DNA from: Mytilus trossulus
Taxonomy: Eukaryota; Mollusca; Bivalvia; Mytilida; Mytilidae
Assembly: GCF_036588685.1 (NCBI RefSeq)
Contig: NC_086378.1
Coordinates: 13,371,578-13,435,577 of the forward strand
Length of the DNA: 64,000 nucleotides
Direction of reading: 5' to 3'
The notes below the pieces were generated by a model. That model did no database searches and was not told the DNA's origin. It saw nothing but the letters and a program-made list of their open reading frames with translations. This document shows, piece after piece, positions 44,701 through 59,700 of this stretch (the stretch's first letter is position 1; each line of letters starts with the position of its first letter). The translations under genes and the position numbers were made by a program.

Positions 44701-47700
44701 ATAACATTGAGTTTTCCGAGCAGTATCAATTGATTATTTAAAAGAGAAAGACACACAAATTTCATTATATAGAAGACACAATTTAGGATACTATTATACG
44801 GTTCATATACGAGTACGTAAATAGTTGGCCCTCTTCCGTGAGGCAATGGGGTACTGCGATCAGGAAGTACTTTAAATATGAAGGAAACTCTAAATTATGA
44901 AAACATTGATAAAATATGTACTTACAGGTATTTTAAACTAGTGAGATTTTCAAAAGTGTCTTCCCTGACAAATGTCAATTTGTTTTCACGAAATTGTCTG
45001 AAAAAAATATTAGTACATACTAAAGTATTGTAACTGTTATATCTGTATATGCGTTTAGCCATTCAAATGTTTATTTAATAGTATGTCTTTATAAGTAGCA
45101 ATTTTACACAATGTTTCAAACAAAAGTCATGGATGGTGTCTCTTCAAACATTTAAAATCGCTGTATCTTTATATACTTGTCCATAGTCAGGAGTCTGTTG
45201 TTTTAGTGGTTGTCGTTTGTTGATGTGGTTCGGAGGTGTATTTCATTTTTTAAAAGGAGTTAACGGTTGATTTTTCTATTATAAGAATAGTTTTACAGTT
45301 TTGGAGAACTGTATAGATAACTGTTCGTTGTGAGACAATGCTCCGTGTTGAAGGCTGTACTTTGACTCATATCACATGTTCTTATTTATATTTGCATTAT
45401 ACATCAAACTGTGATATACATAAACAGTATAATGGCATAAAAACTTAAATAGATTTCGGATGTTGTGTATTCTGACTAAATGGTGACATTTAATAGTACA
45501 AAAATTTAAGGCTATATTATTGATACATCAGTTGTTTTTGTTTGTTATTGAAATGACCTTGTTTCAAGGAATACCATATACAATACTTGATGAATGTCGA
45601 CAATCTATGGTGACTATACTTTCCCTATATGTCGAACAAATATTTATCTTTTGTTTCATTATTGTACCAGATAATAATTGGCTTAAACTTCACCGTCATT
45701 ACATCATGTCAGTGTAAAAACCAACACGTCAACCAATTAATAGGTACAAAAAACTAGTGTTGAAAAAGAAATAAATAGTATACGCGCATCACCACGAACG
45801 CTCATATAAACCTTTAAAATACTGTGCCGTGTTATCAAAAATAAACAATTAAATAAATAAACAGTTTTTAAATTGTTGACCGAATCAACCGGGAGATTAT
45901 ACTTGTAAGCATGTATATTTGGTATTTTGCTTAGAAATTGTACTGTTTAAACATACAATGAAAAGTTATAAAATCGTAATCGATGTGAAAATATACAATT
46001 TACTCTCGGGGGTAACAACCGTTACGTTTGAAGACGACAGAACCTGATATATAGTAATCGTTGATAATATTAAACCTAGTCTACCACTGCTTTAGCTAAG
46101 ATTCAGTTTTCTATTTGGTGATTTTATATTGTATTGGATTCTCGGATTAAAAATCTGTTGTTTTAACAGACAAATAAGGTATTTACTGTCCGGCTGTAAA
46201 GCTGTTTTAACTGGTTTTAAAGTTTGTTCTCATATTGTTCCGCTACACCCTAGTCCGAGGTAACGCGAAGGGTCTAGGGACAGTTATCTTTTTTGACACC
46301 GTCACATTCTTTTTGCTTTCGTCCCAGTGGCAAGTCAGCAGCCTGTAATGCTTGTCGATTGTTGCTGTACCTTTGCTACTATTTAAGTTAAAGGCGTCAT
46401 TGCCTTTTTAATAGATATTATCAATGTAAACAGAATGATATCATGAAATTATTTTTGTGTAGTAATGAAATAATTTTACAGAATTTGTAATTATATTACA
46501 AAATAAAATATCTCGTCAACAATGTTTTATCTGAAAATATTCATAGAATGTATAGGAGGTAAAATAATTAAAAGTATCGGCTATTGCATTATTCTGTTTG
46601 AAATTACTATGATTGTGCATTTTATAAAACAAACATTTTAAAAATTAAATATTGAGTCCCCGTTTTTCTTCCTTCAATATGATCAATTCTACTTGCAGCT
46701 AACACTCTTGCCCCTCCTCAGTCAAATGTATAATATAAGGAAGAAAACAGGTATTTCAAAACGTTATAGCATAACGACATATGCATGTTTTGCAACTGAT
46801 GTTGTCATTGTTTTACTTTCATATCCACTAATTTCAAAAGGTGACAAATTTTACATGTTTGTAACACTGCTTTAGAAGAAAATGAACGGTTGTGTCTCAT
46901 TATTTATTTTGCAAACACTAATATAGTGTTTATGTTTTTTTGCACGAATTATTGGCCATAACTCGACACTTCATTGATCAGTTGATCTTAAAACACCTAC
47001 TGATTGACAGGTCACAGGTGAACGGGTTCAACTCTGCCCATTTAAATGAAATAAAGCAAGATATACATACAGACGGGTTAGCTCTGGTAGATTTTGAAAT
47101 GTCCCTTGCTGTATTGTAGTTATTTGATTGCTGTCCAAATACCTGAGACAAAATAATGGTAATGTTTCACATATTTGACACAAAGATAATTGATTAATAT
47201 AATTTATATGTAGATTCGAGATGAACATAGAGATATTATCTGGGAACCAGTATGTCATCAAATCAAATCATTTATGAATATTATAAATCTCCCCAAAAGA
47301 GGCGCGGTTTGAGAAACCGCTTTAGTTACACAGGGCAACCGGACTTGTTTTCTCGCAACATATCAAAATAGGTAAGTTTACAACCCGTTATATTATGAAA
47401 TAACTGTGTCTGAGTTATCTTCCCTTATGTTGCAAAATTGATAAATATGAATCTTACAATTTTTTTAATTTTTTTTATAGAAAATACAGCAGTAAATATG
47501 ATAACACAAACTTTTCTCTATTACCATGAACAGACTTACACATGAATAACATACTACAAGCACAATTTGCACATTTTATGTAAGATCTAGACCAATTGTT
47601 ATCTGCTACTTCAAAATTCAAAATGGAGGAAGACAACCTAGCCACCTTGAACATAAACAATGAACTAAATAAATCTATTAATGATTTATATCGTCAGAAT

Positions 47701-50700
47701 TGTGCATGTATGATGAACAATGTATTAATAAACAATGCATGCTAACTAGAAAAAATACGGAACGCTTTTCAAAATCCACAATGAAAAGACTTAAGAAATA
47801 GTTTTTTATGCACAATTGCTGTAATTAAAAATCATTTATAAATAAACGGAGAAATAAAATATAATTAAGAAATAATTCATGGGGGCTCGAATATATCGAG
47901 ATTTTATCACGGGTTGGCCCTTTATGACAAATATTTTACCCTGAGCGATAGCAAGGGGTAAAATATCGACATAAAGGGACAACTCGTGGTAAAATCTAGA
48001 TATATATTTAAGCCCCCATGAATTATTTCGATTCTAATAGGATAAATACGGCAATTATTTAGGATCGAAGCGCTCTAGGTGGAGGCTGATATTTGCCATT
48101 GCCATAAATAAACGCACTATTCAATTGGCGTAAAAGAAGGGAACAAACTGAATTAGTGACATGCTTTAACTATTTACAATAATGTATGAATGACTATAAT
48201 GATAATTTACTTATATGTTTTATATGTCTAAAAAATAAATTGCCTTATTTCACATTTTAGCATCGTTTGTTTACATTTCTTGTTGTGATGATTTTCTGTT
48301 TCACAAGCGTGTATTTTCCCGTAAAATGCTTATATTCTGACGTCGTTGTTCTATGGCGTTGGGTAGCTCATTCATTAAAATACATATGAAGTGGGAGTAC
48401 AATAGAAACAGCTCTAACAATATATTCATATTTTACCACGGGTGTGTGCTCAAAGCGTTTAAAGGACGTCATGTTAGAATAAACATTAACTTACAAGGAT
48501 CGAAGCGCCGTCAGATCTTGGAATATATTCTCTTCAAGCATGGTTAAATTATTATTTGACAGGTCTCTGTATAAAAAAGAAAAAAGAAAAAAAAACCTTT
48601 GCATTATAAGGTATATTTTCTGTAACACAAAAGCCATTAGACTAACAGGGTAAAAAAGCTACTTTCAGCTTACTCAGCAAAGCGTATGATGCTTTTTTTC
48701 ATATAGAAACTTGACTATCTTTATTTGATATTTATGATACAAGTATAAGAAATATGCCAGTGAAGTCTGGGGTTTTCATAAAGCCGAATATATAGAAAAA
48801 TTGCATTTGTATTATATGAAAAGAATTTTAAAAGTTAGAAAAGGAACTGTAAAGAACATGGTATGTTTTGAGTTAGGCAGAGTGCCCTTGGATGTAAATA
48901 GATATTTGAAACTGGCAACGTAGGTTGAGATTGTTAGACACATAGAACTTTATTTTAAAACATGTATATAAAAATATTTACGAATCTAGTTGTGTAAAGC
49001 CAAATGACAAGCTAAATTGGACTTGTAAAGTACGAGATATATTATGTAAATATGGTTTTAGTGACGTTTGGTTTTCACAGAGAGTTAGAAACAGTCAATT
49101 ATTTTGAGTGAATTTAAACAATGAGTAATAGATAATTAAATACCTGAAGGTTTATCATATTTTGAAAATTCGCCGAAATGTACTTTGTATCAGTATTTAC
49201 AAGATGGCCACGCTAGGCAACTTAAGCTTAGTCGCCCATTAAACAGTATAGATCTTATATTACTAAATATAGAATTAATGTTCATGCACTATGTATAGAA
49301 ACAGGTTGATGCTATAGTATAGCCAGAAACGAACGTTTGTGTAGTTTGTGTAATAAAAATGCTATTGAAGATGAGTATCATTTTATTTTAGAATGTGATA
49401 AATATAACGACATCAGATGTAAATATATAAAGAGTTATAACTATGAGAAACCATCTACTTTTAATTAGTACAACTGTTATCTGTAAGAAATGTTAAAGAG
49501 CTAAACATCCTTGAAAAAATATTTATTTTCTGTAGAAAAAGCACGTAATTGATAGTTATTCAAGTGTTTAATTTAAGTTTAATATGTCGTAATGTCATAC
49601 TCCGCTGAATTCTATCATTGATTTGTATAATTTGTGTATACGTGTTATATTATGCTGTATATTATCTTTTGGATATTTATATTGTGTAAATCCAATAAGC
49701 TGTATTTGCTTACGGGAATAAAGTATTATTATACTGCAACCATTTGTTTTATCTTATTTGATCGGAGTCACCTATTAATAATGGTAGAGACTATATATCG
49801 TAATCATGGATAACAGTAAATCTAGTCTGACACTGCTTTAGTTTAGATTCAGTTTTATATAAAAAAAAATGTTATCGAATATTGTAAAAATGTATACATA
49901 CAGATTGGTTAGTGTTCGTAGGTTTTGAAATGCCCCTAGCTGTATTGCAGTCATTTGATTGTCGTTCATATACCTAAAACAAAATTATGGTGATGTTTCA
50001 TATATGTTACACTAAGGAAATTGTTTATTTTCATTGATATGTGAACATTAAACAAGTATAACATAATAATATTGGTGTGACCATGACGCAAGTTGGTCAT
50101 GATATATTAGATAGAGGCAACAACAGTCAACACATGGTTTGACATTATTGATGAAAATCCAGGTCAATAGTTGTGTAAGTTGCCTTGGATTAAACAAGTA
50201 AAACTTTGTGAATACAGTTAAGATTAGTATTTGAAATCACTAAAATCATAGTATTCTATTCAACCACATTGAGTATATCCTTCTAGGATAACAACTAGAG
50301 ACTATCAAAAGCCTGTGCCATATAATGCAAAACGCAAACAAAAATGGTAGTAATTAAAGGAAAATACCTCCAATTAGAAGTCAGACAATTTCTGCCATTT
50401 GTCTTTATTATAGATCTTGTCTTGCTGATAATGTTTGTTTCTAAAAGTTTCTTTATAGCTCAAAGTTGTGTTGGTGATGTATGTTCAAATCCAACGATAA
50501 GTCTAATTCGGTAGGTCAAATAACATTGAGTTTTCCGAGCAATATCAATTACTTATTTATATAAGAGAAAGACACACAAATTTCATTATATAGAAGACAC
50601 AATTTAGGATACTAGTATACGGTACATATACGAGTACGTAAATAGTTGGCCCTCTTCCGTGAGGCAATGGGGTGCTGCGATCAGGAAATACGTTAAATAT

Positions 50701-53700
50701 GAAGGAAACTCTAAATTATGAAAACATTGATAAGATATGTACTTACAGGTATTTTAAACTAGTGAGATTTTCAAAAGTGTCTTCCCTGACAAATGTCAAT
50801 TTGTTTTCACGCAATTGTCTGAAGAAAAAAAATTAGTACATACTAAAGTATCGTAACTGTTATATCTTTATATGCGTTTAGCTATTCAAATGTTTATTTA
50901 ACAGTATGTCTTTATAAGTGGCAATTTTACACAATGTTTCAAACAATAGTCATGAATGGTGTCTCTTCAAACATTTAAAATCGCTGTATCTTTATATACT
51001 TGCCCATAGCCAGGAGTCTGTTGTTTTAGTGGTTGTCGTTTGTTGATGTGGTTCAGAGGTGTATTTCATTTTTCAAAAGGAGTTAACGGTTGGTTTTTCT
51101 ATTATAAGAATAGTTTTACAGTTGTCATTTTGGAGAACTGTATAGATAACTGTTCGTTGTGAGACAATGCTCCGTGTTGAAGGATGTACTTTGACTCATA
51201 CCACATGTTCTTATTTATATTTGCATTATACATACAACTGTGATATACATAAACAGTATAATGGCATAAAAACTTAAATAGATTTCGGATGTTGTGTATT
51301 CTGACTAAATGGTGACATTTAATAGTACAAAAATGTAAGGCTATATTATTGATACATCAGTTGTTTTTGTTTGTTATTGAAATGACCTTGTTTCAAGGAA
51401 TACCATGGAATCTATGGTGACTATACTTTCCCTATATGTCGATAAAATATTTATCTTTTGTTTCATTATTGTACCAGATAATAATTGGCTTAAACTTCAC
51501 CGTCATTACATCATGTCAGTGTAAAAACCGACACGTCAACCAATTAATAGGTAATGTACAAAAAACTAGTGTTGAAGAAGAAATAAATAGTATATGCGCA
51601 TCACTATGAACGCTCATATAAACCTTTAAAATACTGTGAATATGTGTTATCAAATATAAACAATTAAATAAATAAACAGTTTTAAAATTGTTAACCGAAT
51701 CAACCGGGAGATTATACTTATAAGCATGTATATTTGGTATTTTGCTTAGAAATGGTACTGTTTAAACATACAATGAAATGTTATAAAATCGTAATCGATG
51801 TGAAAATATACAGTTAACTCTCTAGGACAACAACAGTTAAGTTTGAAGACGGCAGAACCTGATATATAGTAATCGTTGATAATAGTAAACCTAGTCTACC
51901 ACTGCTTTAGCTAGGATTCAGTTTTCTATTTGATGATTAAATATTGTACTGGATTCTCGGATTAAAAATCTGTTGTTTTAACAGACAAATAAGGAATTTT
52001 CTGTCCGGCTGTAAAGCCATTTTAACTGGTTTTAAAGTTTGTTTTCATATTGTTCCGCTACACCTTTGTCCGAGGTCACGCGAAGGGTCTAGTGCCAGTT
52101 ATCTTTTTTGACACCGTCACATTCTTTTTGCTTCCGTCCCAGTGGCAAGTCAGCAGCCTGTAATGCTTGTCGATTGTTGCTGTACCTTTGCTACTATTTA
52201 AGTTAAAGGCGTCATTGCCTTTTTAATAGATATTATCAATGTAAACGGAATGATATTATGAAACAATTTTCGTGTAGTAATGAAATAATTTTACGGAATT
52301 TGTAATTATATAACAAAATAAAATATCTCGCCAACAATGTTTTATCTGAAAATATTCATAGAATGCATAGGAGGTAAAATAATTAAAAGTATCGGCTATT
52401 GCATTATTCTGTTTGAAATTACTATGATTGTGCATTTTGAAAAACAAACATTTTAAAAATTAAATATTGAGTCCCCGTTTTTCTTCCTTCAATATGATCA
52501 ATTCTACTTGCAGCTAACACTCTTGCCCCTCCTCCCCTCAAATGTATAATATAAGGAAGAAAACAGGTATTTCAAAACGTTATAGCATAACGACATATGC
52601 ATGTTTTGCAACTGATGTTGTCATTGTTTTACTTTCATATCCACTAATTCCACTAATTTCAAAAGGTGACATGTTTTTAACACTGCTTTAGAAGAAAATC
52701 AACGGCTGTGTCTCATTATTTATTTTGCAAACACTAATATAGTGTTTATGTTCTTTTGCACGAATTATTGGCCATAACTCGACACTTCATTGATGAGTTG
52801 ATCTTAAAACACCTACTGATTGACAGATCACGGGTGAACGGGTTCAACTCCGCACATTTAAATGAAATAAAGCAAGTAATACATACAGACGGAATAGCTC
52901 TTGTAGATTTTGAAATGTCCCTTGCTGTATTGTAGTTATTTGATTGCTGTCCAAATACCTGAGACAAAATAATGGTAATTTTTCACATATTTGACACAAA
53001 GATAATTGATTAATATAATTTATATGTAGATACGAGATGAACATAGAGATATTATCTGGGAACCAGTATGTCAACAAATCAAATTATTTATGAATATTAT
53101 AAATCTCCCCAAAAGAGGCGTGGTTTGAGAAACCGCTTTATTTACACAGGGCAACTGGACTTGTTTTCTTGCAACATATCAAAATAGGTAAGTTTACAAC
53201 CCGTTATATTATGAAATTACTGTGTCTGAGTTATCTTCCCTTATGTTACAATTTTTTTTTATAGAAAATACAGCAGTAAATATGATAACACACAAACTTT
53301 TCTCTTTTAACATGGACAGACTTACACATGAATAACATACTACAAGCACAATTTGCACATTTTTTGTAAGATCTAGACCAATTGTTATCTGCTACTTCAA
53401 AATTCAAAATTCAAAATGGAGAAAGACAACCAAGCCACCTTGAACATAAACAATGAACTAATCTATGTTGTGTCATGTGTACTATTGTTTTCTGTTTGTC
53501 TTTTTCATTTTTAGCCATGGCGTTGTCAGTTTGTTTTAGATTTACGAGTTTGACTGTCCCTTTGGTATCTTTCGTCCCTCTCTTTCTATTAATGATTTAT
53601 ATCGTCATAATTGTGCATGTATGATGATCAATGTATTAATAAACAATGCATGCTAACTAGAAAAAATACGGAACGCTTTTCAAAATCCACAATGAAAAGA

Positions 53701-56700
53701 CTTAAAACATAGTTTTTTTTATGCACAATTGCTGTAATTAAAAATCATTTATAAATAAACGGAGAAATAAATATAATTAAGAAATAATTCATGGGGGCTT
53801 GAATATATCGTGATTTTACCACGGGTTGGCCCTTTATGACAAATATTTTACCCTGAGCGATAGCGAGGGGTAAAATATCGACATAAAGGGACAACCCGTG
53901 GTAAAATCTAGATATATTCAATGAATTATTTCGATTCTAATAGAACAAATACGGCAATTATTTTGGATCGAAGCGCTCTAGGTGGAGGCTGATATTTGCC
54001 ATTCCCATAAGTAAACGCACTATTCAATTGGCGTTAAAGAAGGGAACAAACTGAATTAGTGAAATGCTTAAACTATTTACAATAATGTATGGATGACTGT
54101 AATGATAATTTACTTATATGTCTGATATGTCTTCAAAAAAAATTGCCTTATTTCACATGTTAGCATCGTTTGTTTACATTTCTTGTTGTGATGATTTTCT
54201 GTTTCACAAGCGTGTATTTTCCCGTAAAATGCTTATATTCTGACGTCGTTCATCTATGACGTCGGCTAGCTCATTCATTCAAATACATATGACGTGGGAG
54301 AACAATAGGAACAGCCCTAGCAATATATTCATATTTTACCACGGGTGTGTACTCAAAGCGTTTTAAGGTCGTCATGTTAGAATATACATTAACTTACAAG
54401 GATTGAAGCGCCGTCAGATCTTCGAATATATTTTCTTCAAGCATGGTTAAATCATTATTTGACAGGTCACTGTATCAAAAAAAAAGAAAAAAAGAAAACC
54501 TTTGCATTATAAGGTATATTTTCTGTAACACAAAAGCCATTAGATTAACAGGGTAAAAAAGCTACTTTCAGCCTACTTAGCAAAGCATATGATGCTTTTT
54601 TTCATATAGAAACTTTACAGAAACTTTACTATCTTTATTTGATATTTATGATACAAGTATAATGAAATATGCCAGTGAAGTCTGGGGTTTTCATAAAGCC
54701 GAATATATAGAAAAATTGCATTTGTATTATATGAAAAGAATTTTAAAAGTTAGAAAAGGAACTGTAAAGAACATGGTATGTTTTGAATTAGGCAGAGTGC
54801 CCTTGGATCTAAATAGATATTTGAAACTGGTAACGTAGGTTGAGATTGTTAGACACATAGAACTTTATTTTAAAACATGTATATAAAAATATGTACGAAT
54901 CTAGTTGTGTGAAGCCAAATTTCAAGCTAAATTAGACTTCTCTTGAACTGAATTTTAATGTGCTTATTGTTATTCTTTTACTTTTCTACATTGGCTAGAG
55001 GTATAGGGGGAGGGTTGAGATCTCATAAACATGTTTAACCCCGCCGCAATTTTGCGCCTGTCCCAAGTCAGGAGCCTCTGGCCTTTGTTAGTCTTGTATG
55101 ATTTTAAATTTTAGTTTCTTGTGTATAATTCGGAGTTTAGTATGACGTCCATTATCACTGTACTATTATGCATATTTTTAGGGGCCAGCTGAAGGACACC
55201 TACGGGTGCGGGAATTCTCGCTACATTGAAGACCCAATGGTTGCCTTCGGCTGTTGTCTGCTCTATGGTCGGGTGGTTGTCGCTTTGACAAATTCACCAT
55301 TTCCTTTCTAAATTTTATTGTAAAGTACGAGATATATTATGTAAATATGGTTTTAGTGACGTTTGGTTTTCACAGAGAGTTAGAAACAGTCAATTATTTT
55401 GAGTGAATTTAAACAAAGAGTAATAGATAATTAATTACCTGAAGGTTTATCAAATTTTGAAAATTCGCCGAAATGTACTTTGTATCAGTATTTACAAGAT
55501 GGCCACGCTATGCAACTTAAGCTTAGTCGCCCATTAAACAGTATAGATCTTATATTAATAAATATAGAATTAATGTTCATGCACTATGTATAGAAACAGG
55601 TAGATACTATAGTATAGCCAGAAACGAACGTTTGTGTAGTTTGTGTAATAAAAATGCTATTGAAGATGAATATCATTTTATTTTAGAATGTGATAAATAT
55701 AACGACATCAGATGTAAATATATAAAGAGTTATAACTATGAGAAACCATCTACTTTAAATTAGTACAACTGTTATCTGTAAGAAATGTTAAAGAGCTAAA
55801 CATCCTTGAAAAATATTTATTTTCTGTAGAAAAAGCACGTAATGGTTAGTTATTCAAGTGTTTAATTTAAGTTTAATATGTCGTTATGTCATACTCCGCT
55901 TAATTCTATTATTGATTTGTTTAATTTTTGTATACATGTTATATTATGCTGTATATTATCTATTGGATATTTATATTGTGTAAATCCAATAAGCTGTATT
56001 TGCTTACGGGAAAAAGTATTATTATACTGCAACCATTTGTTTTATCTTATTTGATCGGAGTCACCTATTAATAATGGCAGAGATTATATATCGTAATCAT
56101 GGATAACAGTAAATCTAGTCTGACACTGCTAATGTTAAGATTCAGTTTTATAAAAAAAAAATTGTTATCGAATATTGTAAAAATGTATACATACAGAGTG
56201 GTTAACGTTCGTAGGTTTTGAAATGCCCCTAGCTGTATTGTAGTTATTTGATTGTTGTTCAAATACCTAAAACAAAATTATGGTGATGTTTCATATATTT
56301 TACACTAAGGAAATTGTTTATTTTCATTGATATGTGAACATTAATCAAGTATTACATAATAATATTGGTTTGACCATGACGCAAGTTGGCCAAAACATTT
56401 AAGATAGAGGCAACAACAGTTAACACATGGTTTAACATTATTAATGAAAAGTCAGGTAAATATTTGTGTAAGTTGCCTTGGATTAAACAAGTAAAACTTT
56501 GTGAATACAGTTAAGATTAGTATTTGAAATCAACAAAATCATAGTAATTGTATTCAACCACATTGAGTATATCCTTCTAGGATAACAACTAGCGACTATC
56601 AAAAGCCTGTGCCATATAATGCAAAACGCAAACAAAAATGGTAGTAATTAAGGACAATAACTCCAATTAGAAGTCAGACAATTTCTGCCATTTGTCTTTA

Positions 56701-59700
56701 TTAAAGATCTTGTCTTGCTGATAATGTTTGTTTCTAAAAGTTTCTTTATAGCTCAAAGTTGCGTTGGTGATGTACATGTATGTTCAAATCCAACGATAAG
56801 TCTAATTCGGGAGGACACATAACATTGAGTTTTCCGAGCAATATCAATTAAATATTTAAAACTCTAAATAATGAAAACATTGATAAGATATGTACTTACA
56901 GGTCTTTTAAACTAGTGAGATTTTCAAAAGTGTCTTCCCTGACAAATGTCAATTTGTTTCCTCGCAATACGCTGAAAAAAAATTAGTACATACTAAAGTA
57001 TCGTAACTGTTATATCTTTATATGCGTTTAGCCATTCAAATATTTATTTAATAGTATGGCTATTTTACACAATGTTTCAAACAATAGTCATGGATGGTGT
57101 CTCTTAAAACATTTAAAATCGCTGTATCTTTATATACGTGTCCATAGCCAGGAGTCTGTTGTTTGAGTGGTTGTCGTTTGTTGATGTGGTTCAGAGGTGT
57201 ATTTCATTTTTCAAAGGAGTCAACGATTGATTTTTCTATTATAAGAATAGTTTAACAGTTGTCATTTTGGAGAACTGTATAGATAACTTTTCGTTGTGAG
57301 ACAATGTTCCGTGTTGAAGGCCGTACTTTGACTCATACCACATGTTCTTATTTATACTTGCATTATACATCAAACTGTAATATATATAAAAAGTATAATA
57401 GCATAAAAACTTAAATATATTTCTGATGTTGTATATTATGACTAAATGGTGACATTTAATAGTATAAAAAATTTAGGTTTATATTATTGATACATCAGTT
57501 CTTTATTTGTTACTATATTACAAAATAAAATATCTTGCCAACAATGTTTTATCTGAAAACATTCCTAGAAATGTATAGGAGGTTAAATAATTAAAAGTGT
57601 CGGCTATTGCATTATTCTGTTTGAAATTACTATGATTGTGCATTTTATAAAACAAACATTTTAAAAATTAAATATTGAGTCCACGTTTTTCTTCCTCCAA
57701 TATGATCAATTCTACTTGCAGCTAACACTCTTGCCCCTCCTCCCCTCAAATGTATAATATAGGGAAGAAAACAGGTATTTCAAAACGTTATGAAATAACG
57801 ACATATGCATGTTATGCAACTGATGTTGTCTTTGTTTTACTTTCATATCCACTAATTCCAAAATGTCACAAATTTTATATGTTTTTAACACTGCTTTAGA
57901 AGAAAATCAACGGCTGTGTCTCATTATTTATTGTGCAAACACTAATACTGTGTTTAAATATTTTGCGCTGATCAAATGCCATAACACGACACATCATTGA
58001 TGTGTTTATCTTAAAACACCTATATACTGACGGGTCACGGGTGAACGGGTTAAACTCCGCCAATTAAAATGAAATAAATCAAGTAATACATACAGACGGG
58101 TTAGCTCTTGTAGATTTTGAAATGCTCCTTGCTGTATTGTAGTTATGTGATTGCTGTCCAAATACCTGGAAAAAAAATAATGGTTATGTTTCACATATTT
58201 GACACAAAGGTAATTGCTTATTATAATTTATATGTAGACATTTTTTTCTTATTTTGATTAACAGTTGTTATTCAATCATACAAATAGTTTGTTATTGTGC
58301 ATGTTTTTCCTGTTGTTCCTTTGTGTTCTCTAATAGATGAAATTTTTGCCAAGATTTAAGTTTGACACCCGGTTTTGTTTTCTCTCAATCGATTAATGAC
58401 TTTTAATCACCGGTATACTGCTGTTTATATTATATAATTATATTGGCGTTGCAAGGACTCCGGTTAGTAAACAGAGGCAGCATGAATTAACATATGTTTT
58501 TTTTTAAACTTCATTCACAGTTTATTTTCTAATTAACTAAATGATCACTCTTCAATTCTTTAAAGCATAGTATTTTTAATAAGTTGTATAATATAAAAAG
58601 CATCATAGATTAAAATCGTGTGCGCCAGAAAAAGTATTGAGAGTTCTGCATGAGATAGATGAACAACATTTTTTTGTATGGTTTAATTTGTTCAGACTGA
58701 AGTTTTTTTTTATCCTGGTATCAATGATGAGATTATTTACCGCAACTCTAGGTCGATGGCATTACAGATTGATGTTTCCTTCCTGGGAGTATTATCAGTC
58801 TAGTAGTCAGCACTTCTGTGTTGACATGCATTACAGTCACTACAGTTGCAATGCTCATAACAATAAATAAATTCATGACAGACACCAGGATTGAAATTTT
58901 GTATTTACGCCAGACGCTACTGATTGAGATTTCTTTCCTGAGGTGGTCACCAGTCTAGCAATCAGCACTTTATGGTCACATAAACTATTGTTAATTTTGT
59001 AATAATTAGGCTTTTCTGCTGAAAAACAATATTACCTCAGCTTAATTAGGCATCACTTTCGAAAATTTGGATCCTCAGAGTTCTTCTCCTTCTTACTTCA
59101 TATCGCCTTTCAACATGGTTGTTCCGAGTTTCACTGATGTTTTTGTTTAAGACAAAACACGCGCCTGGCGTACACAATATTAATCCTGGTGTATGTGATG
59201 TGTTTATTTACTATGCCACGAATGCAAATTGCGAGGCAAAGTTTGAACAATGAATGATAATAACTTCCATTACTTTGTACAACTTTGTACTTTTTTCACT
59301 TTCGATCTTTTATATCTGGGCGTCACTGGTGAGTCTTGTGTGGACAAGGCGCGTTTTTGGCGTATTGAATTTTAAACCTGATGCTTTTTGTTATCTATTA
59401 ATCATGTTTTTCTTTGTCTAATATGTTCTCCTATTTATTTGTAGTGTAGTCCTGTAATTATGTTGTCATTTCAATATTATATTTAACTTTGCCATTAAAG
59501 TGCGAGGTTTGGCATGCCATAAAACCAGGTTTAACCCACCACTTTTATTCCCCTTTAAAAGTGTCCTGTACCAAGTCAGGAAGATGGTCATTGTTATATT
59601 ATTGTTCGTTTTTCTGTGTGTTGCATTTTAACGTTGAGTCGTTTGTGTTTTCTCTTATTTTTGAGATAAGACGTGGCACGGTACTTGTCTATCCCAAATT

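Larger units (their letters stand above)
42789..58240. repeat. Three tandem copies of a 5.8-5.9 kb genomic segment (units A, B, C)
   Basis: The marker CCTTTGCATTAT starts units at 42789 (A), 48596 (B) and 54499 (C), periods of 5807 and 5903 bp. Each holds, in + order, a LINE 3' fragment, LRR exons e, d, c of the minus-strand gene, and in A and B an inverted-repeat element. Unit C ends near 58240 and lacks about 140 bp at 56855 and about 950 bp at 57505 present in A and B. Introns align as well as exons, so the duplications are recent in evolutionary terms. Confidence 0.95.
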
